Assembly (NCBI GenBank): GCA_030024085.1
Contig: JASEJE010000004.1
Location: 62,001-126,000, forward strand
DNA length: 64,000 nucleotides
DNA from: Bacillota bacterium
GTDB taxonomy: Bacteria > Bacillota > SHA-98 > UBA4971
Direction of reading: 5' to 3'
Shown: positions 33,406 through 42,226 of the stretch, piece by piece
Layout of the letters: every line of letters begins with the position of its first letter
How positions within the stretch are numbered: the first letter of the stretch is position 1
Notes under the pieces: model-generated
What the model was told of the DNA's origin: nothing
The model's database searches: none
Seen by the model: the letters and a program-made list of their open reading frames with translations, nothing else
Position numbers and translations under genes: made by a program

Positions 33406-34176
33406 TCATCGACAGAGGTAGCGGGGCTCCTTGCGGAGTTTTTCTACCAGGAACTCTATCATAGGTAAGGAGCTAATCAACCGCAGAGTTGAGGCTCCAA
33501 CCTTACCTATGCGCATAATACCCAGATGCAATAATTCCTCGTCTATACGTTCAAAACGCCTGGGGGTGCCCCAGTCATGCAGGTACAGACGTTCGACGCG
33601 TCGCTTCCCCTCATAATCAATGACAATGGTGTTCACCGGCTCCTTTTGCATGTGATACGGTACCTCAGCGAGCTCTTCTGCTGTATGAATCGTAGTATTG
33701 GAGGCCTGGCCGACACCGATCAAGAGAATGAAACCACCCTTTTGCGCCAGACGATAGTATGGCGATTGCGCTCCACACGGAGTGAGAGAACGCTCGTGCC
33801 CCTCGATCAAGGCAGCGGCAATCGCGCCTATGCCACAGACTGAATGCGTGGGATGCAGGCTCCTTCGAGCCCCCGGCCTTTTCATAAACTGCGTGGGAAT
33901 ACGCCCTGTCCAGCAGGGCGTATTCCTGACGTCGAAGACCGGCGGATTGTTTGGACCATCCTCGCGCCTTCCTGTGAGCGTGGGCACAAGTACCGTGCCC
34001 TCTGGACCGGTGGCGTCGAGCAAGGCGTCAATTACGGTGTCGGCGCCGCCAACCACGTACCCAAAGCTGCTGAGTGAGCTATGGACTAGTACGCTATCAC
34101 CCTCGCCGATACCAAGAGCCTTGAGGTTGGGCACGATCTCATCCTTGGTGACACCATGAATCGGGTTCACGGGCAT
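33406..34176 (-). CDS. AAC(3)-family N-acetyltransferase
   Basis: A 256-residue protein of the aminoglycoside 3-N-acetyltransferase/YokD fold. Signatures are SVLVHSSLSSFGYVVGGADT, the DVRNTPCWTGRIPTQFMKRP segment, RRSLHPTHSVCGIG and TPCGAQSPYYRLAQKGGFIL. ATG 34176 follows GGGGGGTG. It is last in the amino-sugar cluster, so an amino sugar or similar amine is a more likely substrate than an antibiotic. The usual acetyl-CoA-linked residues are present, but no resistance role should be assumed. Confidence 0.85.
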   Translation of the reverse strand: MPVNPIHGVTKDEIVPNLKALGIGEGDSVLVHSSLSSFGYVVGGADTVIDALLDATGPEGTVLVPTLTGRREDGPNNPPVFDVRNTPCWTGRIPTQFMKRPGARRSLHPTHSVCGIGAIAAALIEGHERSLTPCGAQSPYYRLAQKGGFILLIGVGQASNTTIHTAEELAEVPYHMQKEPVNTIVIDYEGKRRVERLYLHDWGTPRRFERIDEELLHLGIMRIGKVGASTLRLISSLPMIEFLVEKLRKEPRYLCR

Positions 34177-34263
34177 ACGCACCCCCCTCAGACATGCGCA
34201 GGTGACCCTGATCAAACATACACATCGTGTGAGAAATCCTTGGAGGGGCACGTGCCAATCATG

Positions 34264-35274
34264 TCATGCCTTGATGCTTCCCGTGGCGGTAAGGGTGGTC
34301 ACGATGCGCTCACACTCCGCTGTAGTGACCGGCAGTCCGGCGGATTGTGCTCCAATTTGCCATGCGCCGACTATGGCAGGAAATCTTGGTTTGTGAACCA
34401 CATCACCTCCCAGCGAATGAGCCAGGAGCGAACGGAATCTGTCCAAAAGGATTGACGAGCGGAAGACGCCACCACCGTAACTTACGCGGTGTCGATCTGC
34501 TCGCAGCCCCAGCTTGTTGAACACGGCCTGTGCCAGGTCCGCGAGGTGCTCGGCCGCACATTCGAGAATCGCCCGGGCCATAGTATCGCCAGCAGCGGCA
34601 GATTCATCTACCACCTGTCCCAGGCGTGCGACCTCCACCCTTCCCAGCCTGCCGCTGTAGAGTGCCCCGTGTACAGATCTTAGGTCAGGAACCCCGAACG
34701 CTTGCGGGATTCTTTCTTGCAACGTTGTCTTGGCCACAACCCCGTCATGAGAGCGAGTTGCAGCCGATAATGCCCTTATGCCGATCCAGTATCCGGATCC
34801 TTCGTCACCCATTAGATACCCCCATCCACCGGCCCAGCGCTCATCCCCTTCTTGGTTCCGTCCGTAGGCAACAGAACCTGTCCCGCTGATGACGATGACA
34901 CCCGGTTCTCCGCCGGTTGCCCCCTGCCAGCATGCCACCGAGTCGGGGACCACAACCACATGGTCAGCAGCTATGCAACCACGGATGATCTCTTGCATGC
35001 GTCTGGTGCCACCGCTCATGCCGAAGCCCGCGGCCAACAAGTGTACCCGGTCTGCATCCAGGCCTGCATCCATCAAAGCCGCGTCCAAAGCTGAAGTTAC
35101 AGCCCGGCGGCACCGCTCTGGCCCACCGGGTTCGCTGATGTGATCGGCAGGGCCGGCTACACCGCTGCCCAGCACGTCACCACCCGGGGTAGTCACAATG
35201 CAAGTTGTGCTGCTCTGCCCGCCATCCATTGCTATGACGACGGGGATCTCAGGGGCTATGCTCGCAGATTTCAT
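34264..35274 (-). CDS. BadF/BadG/BcrA-family sugar kinase, N-acetylhexosamine-kinase-like
   Basis: A 336-residue member of the actin-fold ATPase family that includes N-acetylglucosamine kinase. The phosphate-1 motif is AMDGGQSSTTCIVTT, the adenosine region VIVISGTGSVAYGRN is followed by GGWGYLMGDEGSGYWIG, which is diagnostic for these sugar kinases, and the C-terminal part has VSYGGGVFRSS. It most likely phosphorylates the sugar taken up by the cluster, giving the substrate for NanE. Specificity (ManNAc or GlcNAc) is inferred from the neighbour. Confidence 0.85.
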   Translation of the reverse strand: MKSASIAPEIPVVIAMDGGQSSTTCIVTTPGGDVLGSGVAGPADHISEPGGPERCRRAVTSALDAALMDAGLDADRVHLLAAGFGMSGGTRRMQEIIRGCIAADHVVVVPDSVACWQGATGGEPGVIVISGTGSVAYGRNQEGDERWAGGWGYLMGDEGSGYWIGIRALSAATRSHDGVVAKTTLQERIPQAFGVPDLRSVHGALYSGRLGRVEVARLGQVVDESAAAGDTMARAILECAAEHLADLAQAVFNKLGLRADRHRVSYGGGVFRSSILLDRFRSLLAHSLGGDVVHKPRFPAIVGAWQIGAQSAGLPVTTAECERIVTTLTATGSIKA

Positions 35275-35283
35275 TTCTTCAGT

Positions 35284-36012
35284 TCATCTCCCCCGGCACA
35301 GCAGCGCTCCGGGTGGTTCTGCACCCAATTCCGTCGCCGCAGGGACAAACTGGCGGATCCGCCATTCCAGATCTGTAAGAGCGGTTCCTACCACCACGGC
35401 GTAGGCGCCACGAGCCAGAGCCGCCCTGACGTGTTCAGGGGTGTGGAAACGCCCTTCGCCAACTACGGGACACGCGACGGTCGCAACCAGGCGACTGACC
35501 AGCTCCAAATCCGGTCCCTTGTTCCGAGCCTCCTCTGTATATGGAACATAGCCGGACATGGTCGTGGCCACCAGGTCAGCACCCAGGCGGGCGGCTTCTA
35601 TCCCTTCCTCCAGTGTAGCGATATCGACCATCACCGGCTTATTGAGAACGTCATGAATGTATTCGACCAGGCATTGGAGAGATTCATTGGCTGGCCGCGA
35701 CCGGTGGGTACCCTCTATGGCAATGATATCCGCTCCTGCAGCCGCAAGAGCTTTCGCCTCGGCCCGCGTAGGGGTGATGTAGGCTTCTGCTCCTTCGTAC
35801 CGCACTTTGTGGATCCCGATGACTGGGATGGTGACCCCGCGCTCCTTCATGGCAAGTACGTGCTCGGGCGAATTCGCCCGAATCCCAACCGCACCTGCCC
35901 GGTGCGCTGAAAGCGCGAAAGCCGCCATAATCCCTGCATCTAATAAGGGACTGCCTGGCCAGGCTTGACAGGATACGACCAGGCCGGAACGTAGAATATC
36001 TTTGACCGCCAA
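35284..36012 (-). CDS. nanE: N-acetylmannosamine-6-phosphate 2-epimerase
   Basis: A 242-residue TIM-barrel NanE, which converts ManNAc-6-P to GlcNAc-6-P. Signatures are GLVVSCQAWPGSPL, AVGIRANSPEHV, IPVIGIHK, GADIIAIEGTHRSRP, VMVDIATLEEGIEAARLGAD, then TTMSGYVPYTEE. TTG 36012 is chosen because GGGAGGG lies 7 bases before it; TTG 36030 overlaps the upstream stop. It places the cluster in amino-sugar catabolism. Confidence 0.9.
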   Translation of the reverse strand: MAVKDILRSGLVVSCQAWPGSPLLDAGIMAAFALSAHRAGAVGIRANSPEHVLAMKERGVTIPVIGIHKVRYEGAEAYITPTRAEAKALAAAGADIIAIEGTHRSRPANESLQCLVEYIHDVLNKPVMVDIATLEEGIEAARLGADLVATTMSGYVPYTEEARNKGPDLELVSRLVATVACPVVGEGRFHTPEHVRAALARGAYAVVVGTALTDLEWRIRQFVPAATELGAEPPGALLCRGR

Positions 36013-36026
36013 ACGCTTTCCCTCCC

Positions 36027-36683
36027 TCAATATCCGAGCCTCTGGTATCGTTGTATTTCCGCCTGGTATCTTTCCAATCCCCCAGGAACGTTGGCACTAG
36101 TGTAAATTGTGGGCATAAAGCCGTCGGCCTCCATCTTGGCAACCGCCTCGGCAACCACGGCCCACATCACGACGGCCGATATGACCCCCGACGACGGGCA
36201 AGCCCGGCGCCCCAGCCGTTCAAAGGTCAGCAGAGCATCGCCGGCCGCGCCACCGATATCGATCACAAGATCTGCAACGTCTCTCAGCAACCTGCCCGAC
36301 TCATGCTCCACAGGAGCGTGAGCCGCCTGTGCATTCGAGGTCAAAGCTATCACCAATACCCCTCGCTCGCCGGCCAGCAACACGGCCTCGATAACTTCCC
36401 TGGCCCTTCCGCTAACCGAGGCCACAAACAGCACATCCCCGCGGCGGACGAGAGCCGGATTGCGAACATCTTCGATCGTGACCAGGCGCAGCGCTGCGAG
36501 CCCTCCTGCACGGCTCACGAGCTCGGCCCCTAACAAATGTCCGTGATCCAGAAGATGCAGGCATCCGCCCTCTTCCAGGGTCCGTGCGGCATGCCGCGCT
36601 GCTTTTTGAATTGTCTGCCGCTGCTCCTCGCGGACTTCCTGGATTAGCTCAAGTATCGCGTCGAAATAGCGCTCCGATGACAT
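36027..36683 (-). CDS. SIS-domain phosphosugar-binding protein (COG4821-like)
   Basis: A 218-residue single-SIS-domain protein. Features are RYFDAILELIQEVREEQRQT, GGCLHLLDHGHLLGAELVSR, RGDVLFVASVSGRAREVIEA and VIALTSNAQAAHAPVEHESG. It is predicted to bind a phosphorylated sugar, as an isomerase or a sensor. It resembles the uncharacterised COG4821 group more than NagB or GmhA. ATG 36683 has GGGGG about 8 bases upstream. No NagA or NagB is in the window. Confidence 0.8.
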   Translation of the reverse strand: MSSERYFDAILELIQEVREEQRQTIQKAARHAARTLEEGGCLHLLDHGHLLGAELVSRAGGLAALRLVTIEDVRNPALVRRGDVLFVASVSGRAREVIEAVLLAGERGVLVIALTSNAQAAHAPVEHESGRLLRDVADLVIDIGGAAGDALLTFERLGRRACPSSGVISAVVMWAVVAEAVAKMEADGFMPTIYTSANVPGGLERYQAEIQRYQRLGY

Positions 36684-36685
36684 TC

Positions 36686-37480
36686 TCAAACCCCCGCTTC
36701 GCTAGAGACACTGTTCGCTTTTCCTACGAATATCTGGATGTGATTGTTGGCAAAGAAATCGCGGTATGACTGCGGTGGCTCCTTATCGGTAATGACCACG
36801 GACACCCTCGTTAGTGGTGCTACCTCGGCAAAACATATCGTGTCAAACTTGGAGTGATCCGCGACCAAGATAACTTGCTCCGCCGCCTTCACCATCACCC
36901 GGTGGACGCGGGCTTGCTCCAAGCGAGCGTCGGTCAGGCCGTGTTCTATGGAGATGCCCTTGGTCGATAAGAACGCCTTGTCCACGTGGTAGCAAGCGAG
37001 AGCATCCTCGGTCTCTCCGCCCAGGAAGGACATGCTCTCACCGTCCAGAACGCCGCCGCTGCTGATTACGTGGACATTGTGATGCGCCAGTTGTTCCACT
37101 GCCGCCCAGGAGTTTGTCACCACGGTGACATCCCGGAGTTCACCAAGGTGCATCATCAGGAACGAGATGGTACTGCTGTTATCGATCATGATCGTGTCAC
37201 CGGGCTGGATCAGCTTTGCCGCCATTCGACCCAGCATCTGCTTTTCGTCGCTCAGCATCGTCCGGCGAACTCTCACGGGAAGATCGTGGCCTCGCCCATA
37301 GCCCGGTGATATGGCCCCTCCGTGGGTGCGAACCAGCAGGCCCTCCCTCTCCAGCTTTGCCAGATCATTGCGGATCGTGGCCGCTGTGACGTTCAGCCGC
37401 TCTTTCAGTTCCAGCACAGTGATTGCACCGTGCTGTTTCACAAGAGCAAGGATGTCGCGGCGCCTCTGTTCTGGTAGCAT
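36686..37480 (-). CDS. DeoR-family transcriptional regulator
   Basis: A 264-residue DeoR-type repressor. The N-terminal helix-turn-helix reads RRDILALVKQHGAITVLELK and VTAATIRNDLAKLEREGLLV, then RTHGGA. The C-terminal sensor domain is of the phosphosugar-binding type (IMIDNSSTISFLMMHL, VILVADHSKFD). It probably represses the cluster until a sugar phosphate accumulates. ATG 37480 has AGAGG upstream. Confidence 0.92.
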   Translation of the reverse strand: MLPEQRRRDILALVKQHGAITVLELKERLNVTAATIRNDLAKLEREGLLVRTHGGAISPGYGRGHDLPVRVRRTMLSDEKQMLGRMAAKLIQPGDTIMIDNSSTISFLMMHLGELRDVTVVTNSWAAVEQLAHHNVHVISSGGVLDGESMSFLGGETEDALACYHVDKAFLSTKGISIEHGLTDARLEQARVHRVMVKAAEQVILVADHSKFDTICFAEVAPLTRVSVVITDKEPPQSYRDFFANNHIQIFVGKANSVSSEAGV

Positions 37481-37732
37481 CAGCCTCTTTCCTCCCGAAA
37501 TGGCATCCGTGGATTCATGCTGCCTTCCTTTCCTTTGTACGACCTCACACAGGCTTGTCAGTGCTGTGACCGGGACTCGCCACGAATGCTCGACGCTTTT
37601 CTCCGCTCATCTTCCCACAGAGTGTTTGCGTGACACCGGTCTGCAGGGAAGAGCATCCCCTGCCAGGCCAGCATGGACCGCCCCTCTGACGCTCTTGCGG
37701 CTGGGGGCGAAGACAGCGACAAGGCCCGCTCC
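37481..37732. other. Spacer between the secreted-hydrolase gene and the DeoR gene
   Basis: 252 bases. Contains a short hairpin GCAGGG/CCCTGC (37643-37648, 37658-37663). An internal promoter for the catabolic genes could lie here but no clear boxes were seen. Confidence 0.45.
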
Positions 37733-39763
37733 TCAGAACCACAGTGATTGGTCCACCGGGAAGCTGAGCACCCGAATGAGATGTCCTGCAGAGACAGGGA
37801 GCGTTTCCTTGTTACGCATCCCTTCACGCCTTGCAAATTCTTCGATGAGGCTTGCGGCAGCTTGATCGTTTCCCACCTGGTAAGCCGCCATAGCCCACCA
37901 GAGATACTGGCCATTGTCGGCGACGCCAGAAGGCATCGGCTTGCGTCGCTTCACGTAGAATCGATCATAGAGCATGTCGAAAATACCGCGATCCAACGAG
38001 TTATCCTTGTTTCCCGCTACAGCCAGAAAAAGGATGTTGGAAAGAGCATCGGGATACCAGGTATCCATCCTGGTGTGCTTCGTCCCATCACGGCTGATCG
38101 ACATCGCATAATAACCCTCGTCTGTCAACCAGAAGTCGTTCCGCAACCCGTCTATGGTCTTGTCGGCGAGGAAGGCAAAAAGGCTGGCATATGCGGTATC
38201 CTCCAGCGTTGAAGAAATGCTCCAACCTGCAGCAAGCCCTAGCCAGACTTCGGTGTTGTCCATCAGGTATTTCACCGGCCACCCGGGTTTCGCGAAGGTG
38301 AGGCCGTCCCGCCCGTATGTGAGGTCTATAGCCCCAAGTGCCTTGAGAACATAAGGATACATTTGGACGAGGAAATCGCGGTCCCCGGTTACCCGGTAAT
38401 ATCTCCACAGCGCGAGGATGAAGGTCGCTGCGTACGAATCCGTTGAATCATAGTCCCCCGTGGGCCTGTAGTTCGGGTAAGAGCCGGCATAGTCATATAC
38501 GGTACCGTCCGCGTTCATGTGGCTTACATACCACTCGAGCCAGCGTCGAGCCGGCGTGAGGAAATCGGGAGCTTGCGTAAGCTCATAGGCGCGTATCAGT
38601 CCCAGCGCGGCAAAGTTGGAAAAGTACGGGATGATGCGTCCCCTGTTTCCTCCGCCACCGAGAACTATGGCTCCATCAGGGTTCTGGAACTCTACGATGT
38701 GCCGGGCCATCCACGATATGTTTTCCAGCATGCTCGCATCAGGCGACTGGACCGCTTTGCCTGCTCCCTCGGCCCCTGCCGTGGCTCCTGCCGCTCCTGT
38801 CGTCGCTACAGGTCGTCTGGGCGCCGTTTTGCTTTCCCCGGTGATAAACGACCAGGTATAGTCGGCTGGCAGGCTGGTACCGTTTTCATCTAGGATCCCA
38901 CCCGGACCGCCCTTGACCACTACCGTGTACTTCGAATGCTGTACCAGCTCATGGTGAGGCGAGATCAAAATCGCTTGTTGACCGGTGGAGTAGTACAGCA
39001 GCGCAGGTACCTCGTGGCCTGTAGAATCTTGCACGCGTACGGTGGTCGAGTTGACGGTTGATGCATCAACGGGTTTGTTCAAGAAAACCCGCAAGACAGA
39101 CCGTATTGACACGCCGACCGCGAGGTCGCCCGGTTCCACCCATTCTACGTGGAATGGTTTTTTCACCCCGGTCACCACCTTGACATCGTCTATTATGAAT
39201 TCGGCATCGCCGCTGTCAGGCTCAATCGTGGGCTTTATCACGAATCGGTAAATCTCGGTGCCCTTGAGTTGCCGCGCTATGTCGGAGAGCAGGATGGAGA
39301 CATGCGTCCACTTCCCCTTCGGGACCCCGCTTGCGGAAACGGGGCCCCAGAAGAAACCGCTATGCTCTCGCGAAAAAACCTCCACCACGACAGCCTTGTA
39401 CTTGGCGCTCCCACCTGCATAGAACCAGAAGTCGAGCGCCGAGTCCTGCTCAGTAAAGTGGCAATTCTTGATGAAGGCGAGACCCACCTCCGGCTGACTG
39501 GGATTAGCCGATGCGCGCCCCATCAACGCTTGTTTCCCGCTGTGGACATTGCTGGTGGTAATGGACTTGTTGCCGTTCTTGCCGTTTGTCCACCAGTCCC
39601 AGGTATCGCCTGACTCGAAGTCGTCGTAAAAGATCACCTTCTCTGCCTGCGCCCCTTGGGCAATGGTCCAGGCTGGAGCCCATAGAAGGAGCGTGACCAG
39701 TGAAACACCCAGCGCCATGCGGTGCATGAATCTGAAGATCCTAGGAGTTCTAGCAATCCTCAC
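37733..39763 (-). CDS. Secreted multidomain protein: carbohydrate-binding-like domain, Big_5 domain, six-hairpin glycosidase-like domain
   Basis: A 676-residue secreted protein. It has a signal peptide (GVSLVTLLLWAPAWTIAQGA), then a beta-rich domain opening KVIFYDDFESGDTWDWW that resembles carbohydrate-binding modules (about 40-200). An Ig-like Big_5 domain (about 205-315, PADYTWSFITGES at its end) and an Ala/Gly linker follow. The helical C-terminal domain (about 345-676) has repeated aromatic-rich helices such as LEWYVSHMNADGTVYDYAGS, DSTDSYAATFILALWRYYR and NGQYLWWAMAAYQVG, like alpha/alpha six-barrel hydrolases or lyases. The enzyme class is not assignable. GTG 39763 follows AGGAGG. Confidence 0.75.
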   Translation of the reverse strand: MRIARTPRIFRFMHRMALGVSLVTLLLWAPAWTIAQGAQAEKVIFYDDFESGDTWDWWTNGKNGNKSITTSNVHSGKQALMGRASANPSQPEVGLAFIKNCHFTEQDSALDFWFYAGGSAKYKAVVVEVFSREHSGFFWGPVSASGVPKGKWTHVSILLSDIARQLKGTEIYRFVIKPTIEPDSGDAEFIIDDVKVVTGVKKPFHVEWVEPGDLAVGVSIRSVLRVFLNKPVDASTVNSTTVRVQDSTGHEVPALLYYSTGQQAILISPHHELVQHSKYTVVVKGGPGGILDENGTSLPADYTWSFITGESKTAPRRPVATTGAAGATAGAEGAGKAVQSPDASMLENISWMARHIVEFQNPDGAIVLGGGGNRGRIIPYFSNFAALGLIRAYELTQAPDFLTPARRWLEWYVSHMNADGTVYDYAGSYPNYRPTGDYDSTDSYAATFILALWRYYRVTGDRDFLVQMYPYVLKALGAIDLTYGRDGLTFAKPGWPVKYLMDNTEVWLGLAAGWSISSTLEDTAYASLFAFLADKTIDGLRNDFWLTDEGYYAMSISRDGTKHTRMDTWYPDALSNILFLAVAGNKDNSLDRGIFDMLYDRFYVKRRKPMPSGVADNGQYLWWAMAAYQVGNDQAAASLIEEFARREGMRNKETLPVSAGHLIRVLSFPVDQSLWF

Positions 39764-39879
39764 CCCTGAACCCTCCTGCTCAGCATGTTCCAACGAACCT
39801 CAAACCTGACCAACGCTTCTTTGTACCTTTCACCCGTCGTCACATCATTGCAGTTGAGGGCGACCCGACTTGTGCTCTC
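39764..39879. other. Short spacer upstream of the secreted-hydrolase gene
   Basis: 116 bases; only the ribosome binding site for the secreted protein is recognisable. Confidence 0.4.
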
Positions 39880-40713
39880 CTACGCTTTGATTGCACCGCT
39901 CGTAAGCCCTTCGATAAACGTCCGCATGCTGGCGAAAAAGAGTACCACCAGGGGAAGCGAGGTGAGCACGTAGGCAGCCATCACCTGTCCGGTTTCTGGC
40001 TGCCAGATGCTCGTGCGAAAATAGGCAATGCCGATGGGAATCGTCTGCAAATGCTCGCTGGTGATGGTCACCAAAGGCCAGATCAGGTCATTCCATTGCG
40101 CCAGAATGTTCAGGATGGCGACTGTGCTCAGGATGGGCATGGAAAGGGGAATGGCAATTCTGAAGCAACTCGTAAACTCGGACGCACCGTCCAGTCTGGC
40201 GGCCTCGAAGAGCTCCTCTGGAATTGACGCGAAGAAAGTACGCAAAAAGAGTATTGAGAAAACCTGGCCTCCGGCTACGTACGGCAGAATCAACACCCAC
40301 CTTGTGTCGAGCAAGCCCAGGCGTTTGACCAGGACAAACCGGGTGATCAGCGTGAGTGTGCCTGGGATCATCACGATCCCCAAGATTGCGTAGAAGAGCA
40401 CCTCCTTGAGAGGAAAGGCGAAGCGGGCAAAGACATACGCAGACATGGACGAAACCACGAGGATCAAAGTCGTAGCCACAGCGCATACGATGATGCTGTT
40501 CGCGATGTAGGGCGCAACCCTGGCCCATGCGAAGACATAGTTCTCCCAGTGGAATGGCCGCACCAACTGCCAGAAGTATAACTCAAACTGGCTTTGTGTC
40601 TTCAAAGAAGTGATGAACATGAAGATGAAAGGGTAAAATGTGAGGACCACAATGGTCCATAACAGGACGTGCTTTGCAAGTTCGACTCGGGAGTTTCCCA
40701 CCTTCGCGCCCAC
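39880..40713 (-). CDS. Sugar ABC transporter permease (MalG-like)
   Basis: A 277-residue binding-protein-dependent permease with six membrane helices. The family start FYPFIFMFITSLKTQSQFEL and the EAA loop EAARLDGASEFTSCFRIAIP are clear, ending FIEGLTSGAIKA as in MalG-type CUT1 permeases. GTG 40713 follows GGGGGGAG; the longer frame from 40797 would overlap the preceding gene. It forms the pore with the next gene. No ATPase is in the cluster, so a shared MsmX-type ATPase encoded elsewhere is likely. Confidence 0.92.
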   Translation of the reverse strand: MGAKVGNSRVELAKHVLLWTIVVLTFYPFIFMFITSLKTQSQFELYFWQLVRPFHWENYVFAWARVAPYIANSIIVCAVATTLILVVSSMSAYVFARFAFPLKEVLFYAILGIVMIPGTLTLITRFVLVKRLGLLDTRWVLILPYVAGGQVFSILFLRTFFASIPEELFEAARLDGASEFTSCFRIAIPLSMPILSTVAILNILAQWNDLIWPLVTITSEHLQTIPIGIAYFRTSIWQPETGQVMAAYVLTSLPLVVLFFASMRTFIEGLTSGAIKA

Positions 40714-40793
40714 GATTGCTCCCCCCACGGGAACATACTCGCATGCCCAACCGAAACGAACCCTTCGGGCCGACGACAGACCGCTCTTGAAAG

Positions 40794-41708
40794 TCAACTT
40801 TTGGCCTGATACTCTATGCCCGACTTCAAATACTTCATGTTGGCGTACGTGAGTCCCATTATAGTCACGAACATGCAGACTCCAATAGCCGAGGCGTACC
40901 CCATCCTCCCGTATTTGAAAGCGTTATCGTACAGAACAAGCCCCGGCACCATCGTAGCAAACCCAGGGCCGCCCTTTGTCAGTATCAATTGCACGCCAAA
41001 GCCTTGAATTCCGCCGATAAACCCCATTATGACGTTGAGCTTTACCTGGCCCATGATAAGGGGAAGGTCTACCTTGAAGAAACGGATGATCCCATGTGCC
41101 CCATCGAGTTTGCAGCAATCCAGGACCTCCTGCGGGATATTCTGCAACCCGGCCAGGTAAATCAACACGCCTATACCGCCTACCCACGGAAACCCCATAA
41201 ACATCAGAGCATATAAGGCGACTTTGGGATCACCAAGCCATTCCCTCGCCAAAGATCCGAGGCCTACTGCCCGGAGCAGCTGGTTTGCAAGCCCGTATGT
41301 CGGCTCGTAGATGTATCCCCATAGGAGCATTCCCACAATGCCAGGGATAAGGGCGGGGAGCACAAGGAGGACCCTGTATATATACTTCCACCGTATGCTC
41401 CTCAGACTAAAGAGAACTTCCGCGACGAATATCGGCATGACCAGCCCCACGCCCAACCCGAAGGCCATCAGCTTCAACATGTTAGCAACGGAAGTACGAA
41501 GCACCCAATCGTCGAAAAGGATCTCCCTATAGTTTGCTAGCCCTATGAAGCGGTTCACATAAAACCCGTCCCAGTCGAAGAACGAGTGGTAAACGGCGGA
41601 AACGGCAGGATAGTATTCAAACAGCAAAAGCAGCACGAACGTGGGCGCAAGAAAGAGATAGACGAACTTCTTCCGCTCGATTTCTCTCCGAACCGTCCTG
41701 CGCTTCAC
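40794..41708 (-). CDS. Sugar ABC transporter permease (MalF/UgpA-like)
   Basis: A 304-residue CUT1 permease with six helices. Key regions are FLAPTFVLLLLFEYYPAVSA, YHSFFDWDGF and the cytoplasmic loop LDCCKLDGAHGIIRFFKVDL, where cysteines replace the usual EAA residues. GTG start at 41708 with GAGGGGAG upstream. It pairs with the MalG-like permease 80 bases downstream and with the binding protein upstream, from which it is separated by an R2 element. Confidence 0.92.
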   Translation of the reverse strand: MKRRTVRREIERKKFVYLFLAPTFVLLLLFEYYPAVSAVYHSFFDWDGFYVNRFIGLANYREILFDDWVLRTSVANMLKLMAFGLGVGLVMPIFVAEVLFSLRSIRWKYIYRVLLVLPALIPGIVGMLLWGYIYEPTYGLANQLLRAVGLGSLAREWLGDPKVALYALMFMGFPWVGGIGVLIYLAGLQNIPQEVLDCCKLDGAHGIIRFFKVDLPLIMGQVKLNVIMGFIGGIQGFGVQLILTKGGPGFATMVPGLVLYDNAFKYGRMGYASAIGVCMFVTIMGLTYANMKYLKSGIEYQAKS

Positions 41709-42226
41709 TGCCGCTCCCCTCGCTTGCAGTTTCTGCGTCGCTCCGCAGGCTCCCCAGTCGCACCTTGCTCCGGCAAGTACTATACCGACCGAGGGCGCCC
41801 ACAGCGTCCGTCAGTACATCTGGCCGCAGCCTCCCGGCACAGGCCGGACCAGGCTAGATTTCGAAAGCCCCAGATACATTCACTAATGCGCCAGGAGCTA
41901 AGTGAGGATTCGTTAGTTCCTCCCAGTTTGCCAACATCCGGTGGGTTGCCGGTGTTGCACTCGGGGACACCCCCCAAGCGGGGCCCGCTTCGCCAAAATC
42001 CGGCCCGCAGGCGAGTGGCCGGATTTTCACACCCCTCGCGCAATCACCGGCAACCCCTCCCAAAAGTCGGGAGCATTTCTGCACGAGACTGTTGATATCC
42101 TCCACTTTATGGCAACGCAGCTCGGTGGAATCCCGGGGAACGGTCGCCGTTTGCGGCCAAACTGGCAGCTACTGGGGAAAATCAACAGTCTCCTGCACCC
42201 TCACTTAGCCGGAGACTACCTAGGAC
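41709..42226. other. Element-bearing gap between binding-protein and permease genes
   Basis: 518 bases between two genes of one operon. Most of it (41897-42209) is the R2 copy C; the rest has no gene. In related clusters these genes are usually adjacent, so the gap looks like an insertion. Confidence 0.6.
41897..42209 (+). repeat. Dispersed repeat R2, copy C, MITE-like
   Basis: A 313-bp unit bounded by an exact 11-bp inverted repeat GCTAAGTGAGG (41897-41907) and CCTCACTTAGC (42199-42209). Inside are GGTTGCCGGTGTTGCACTCG, CCCCCAAGCGGGGC, CACCGGCAACCCCTCCC, and a second inverted pair GCACGAGACTGTTGAT (42081-42096) with ATCAACAGTCTCCTGC (42181-42196), 15 of 16 matching. No open frame for a transposase. 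Confidence 0.75.

Noticed and set aside
33406-34176. Antibiotic resistance gene
   Set aside because: The AAC(3) fold is clear, but the gene is embedded in a sugar cluster, so a resistance function is not supported.
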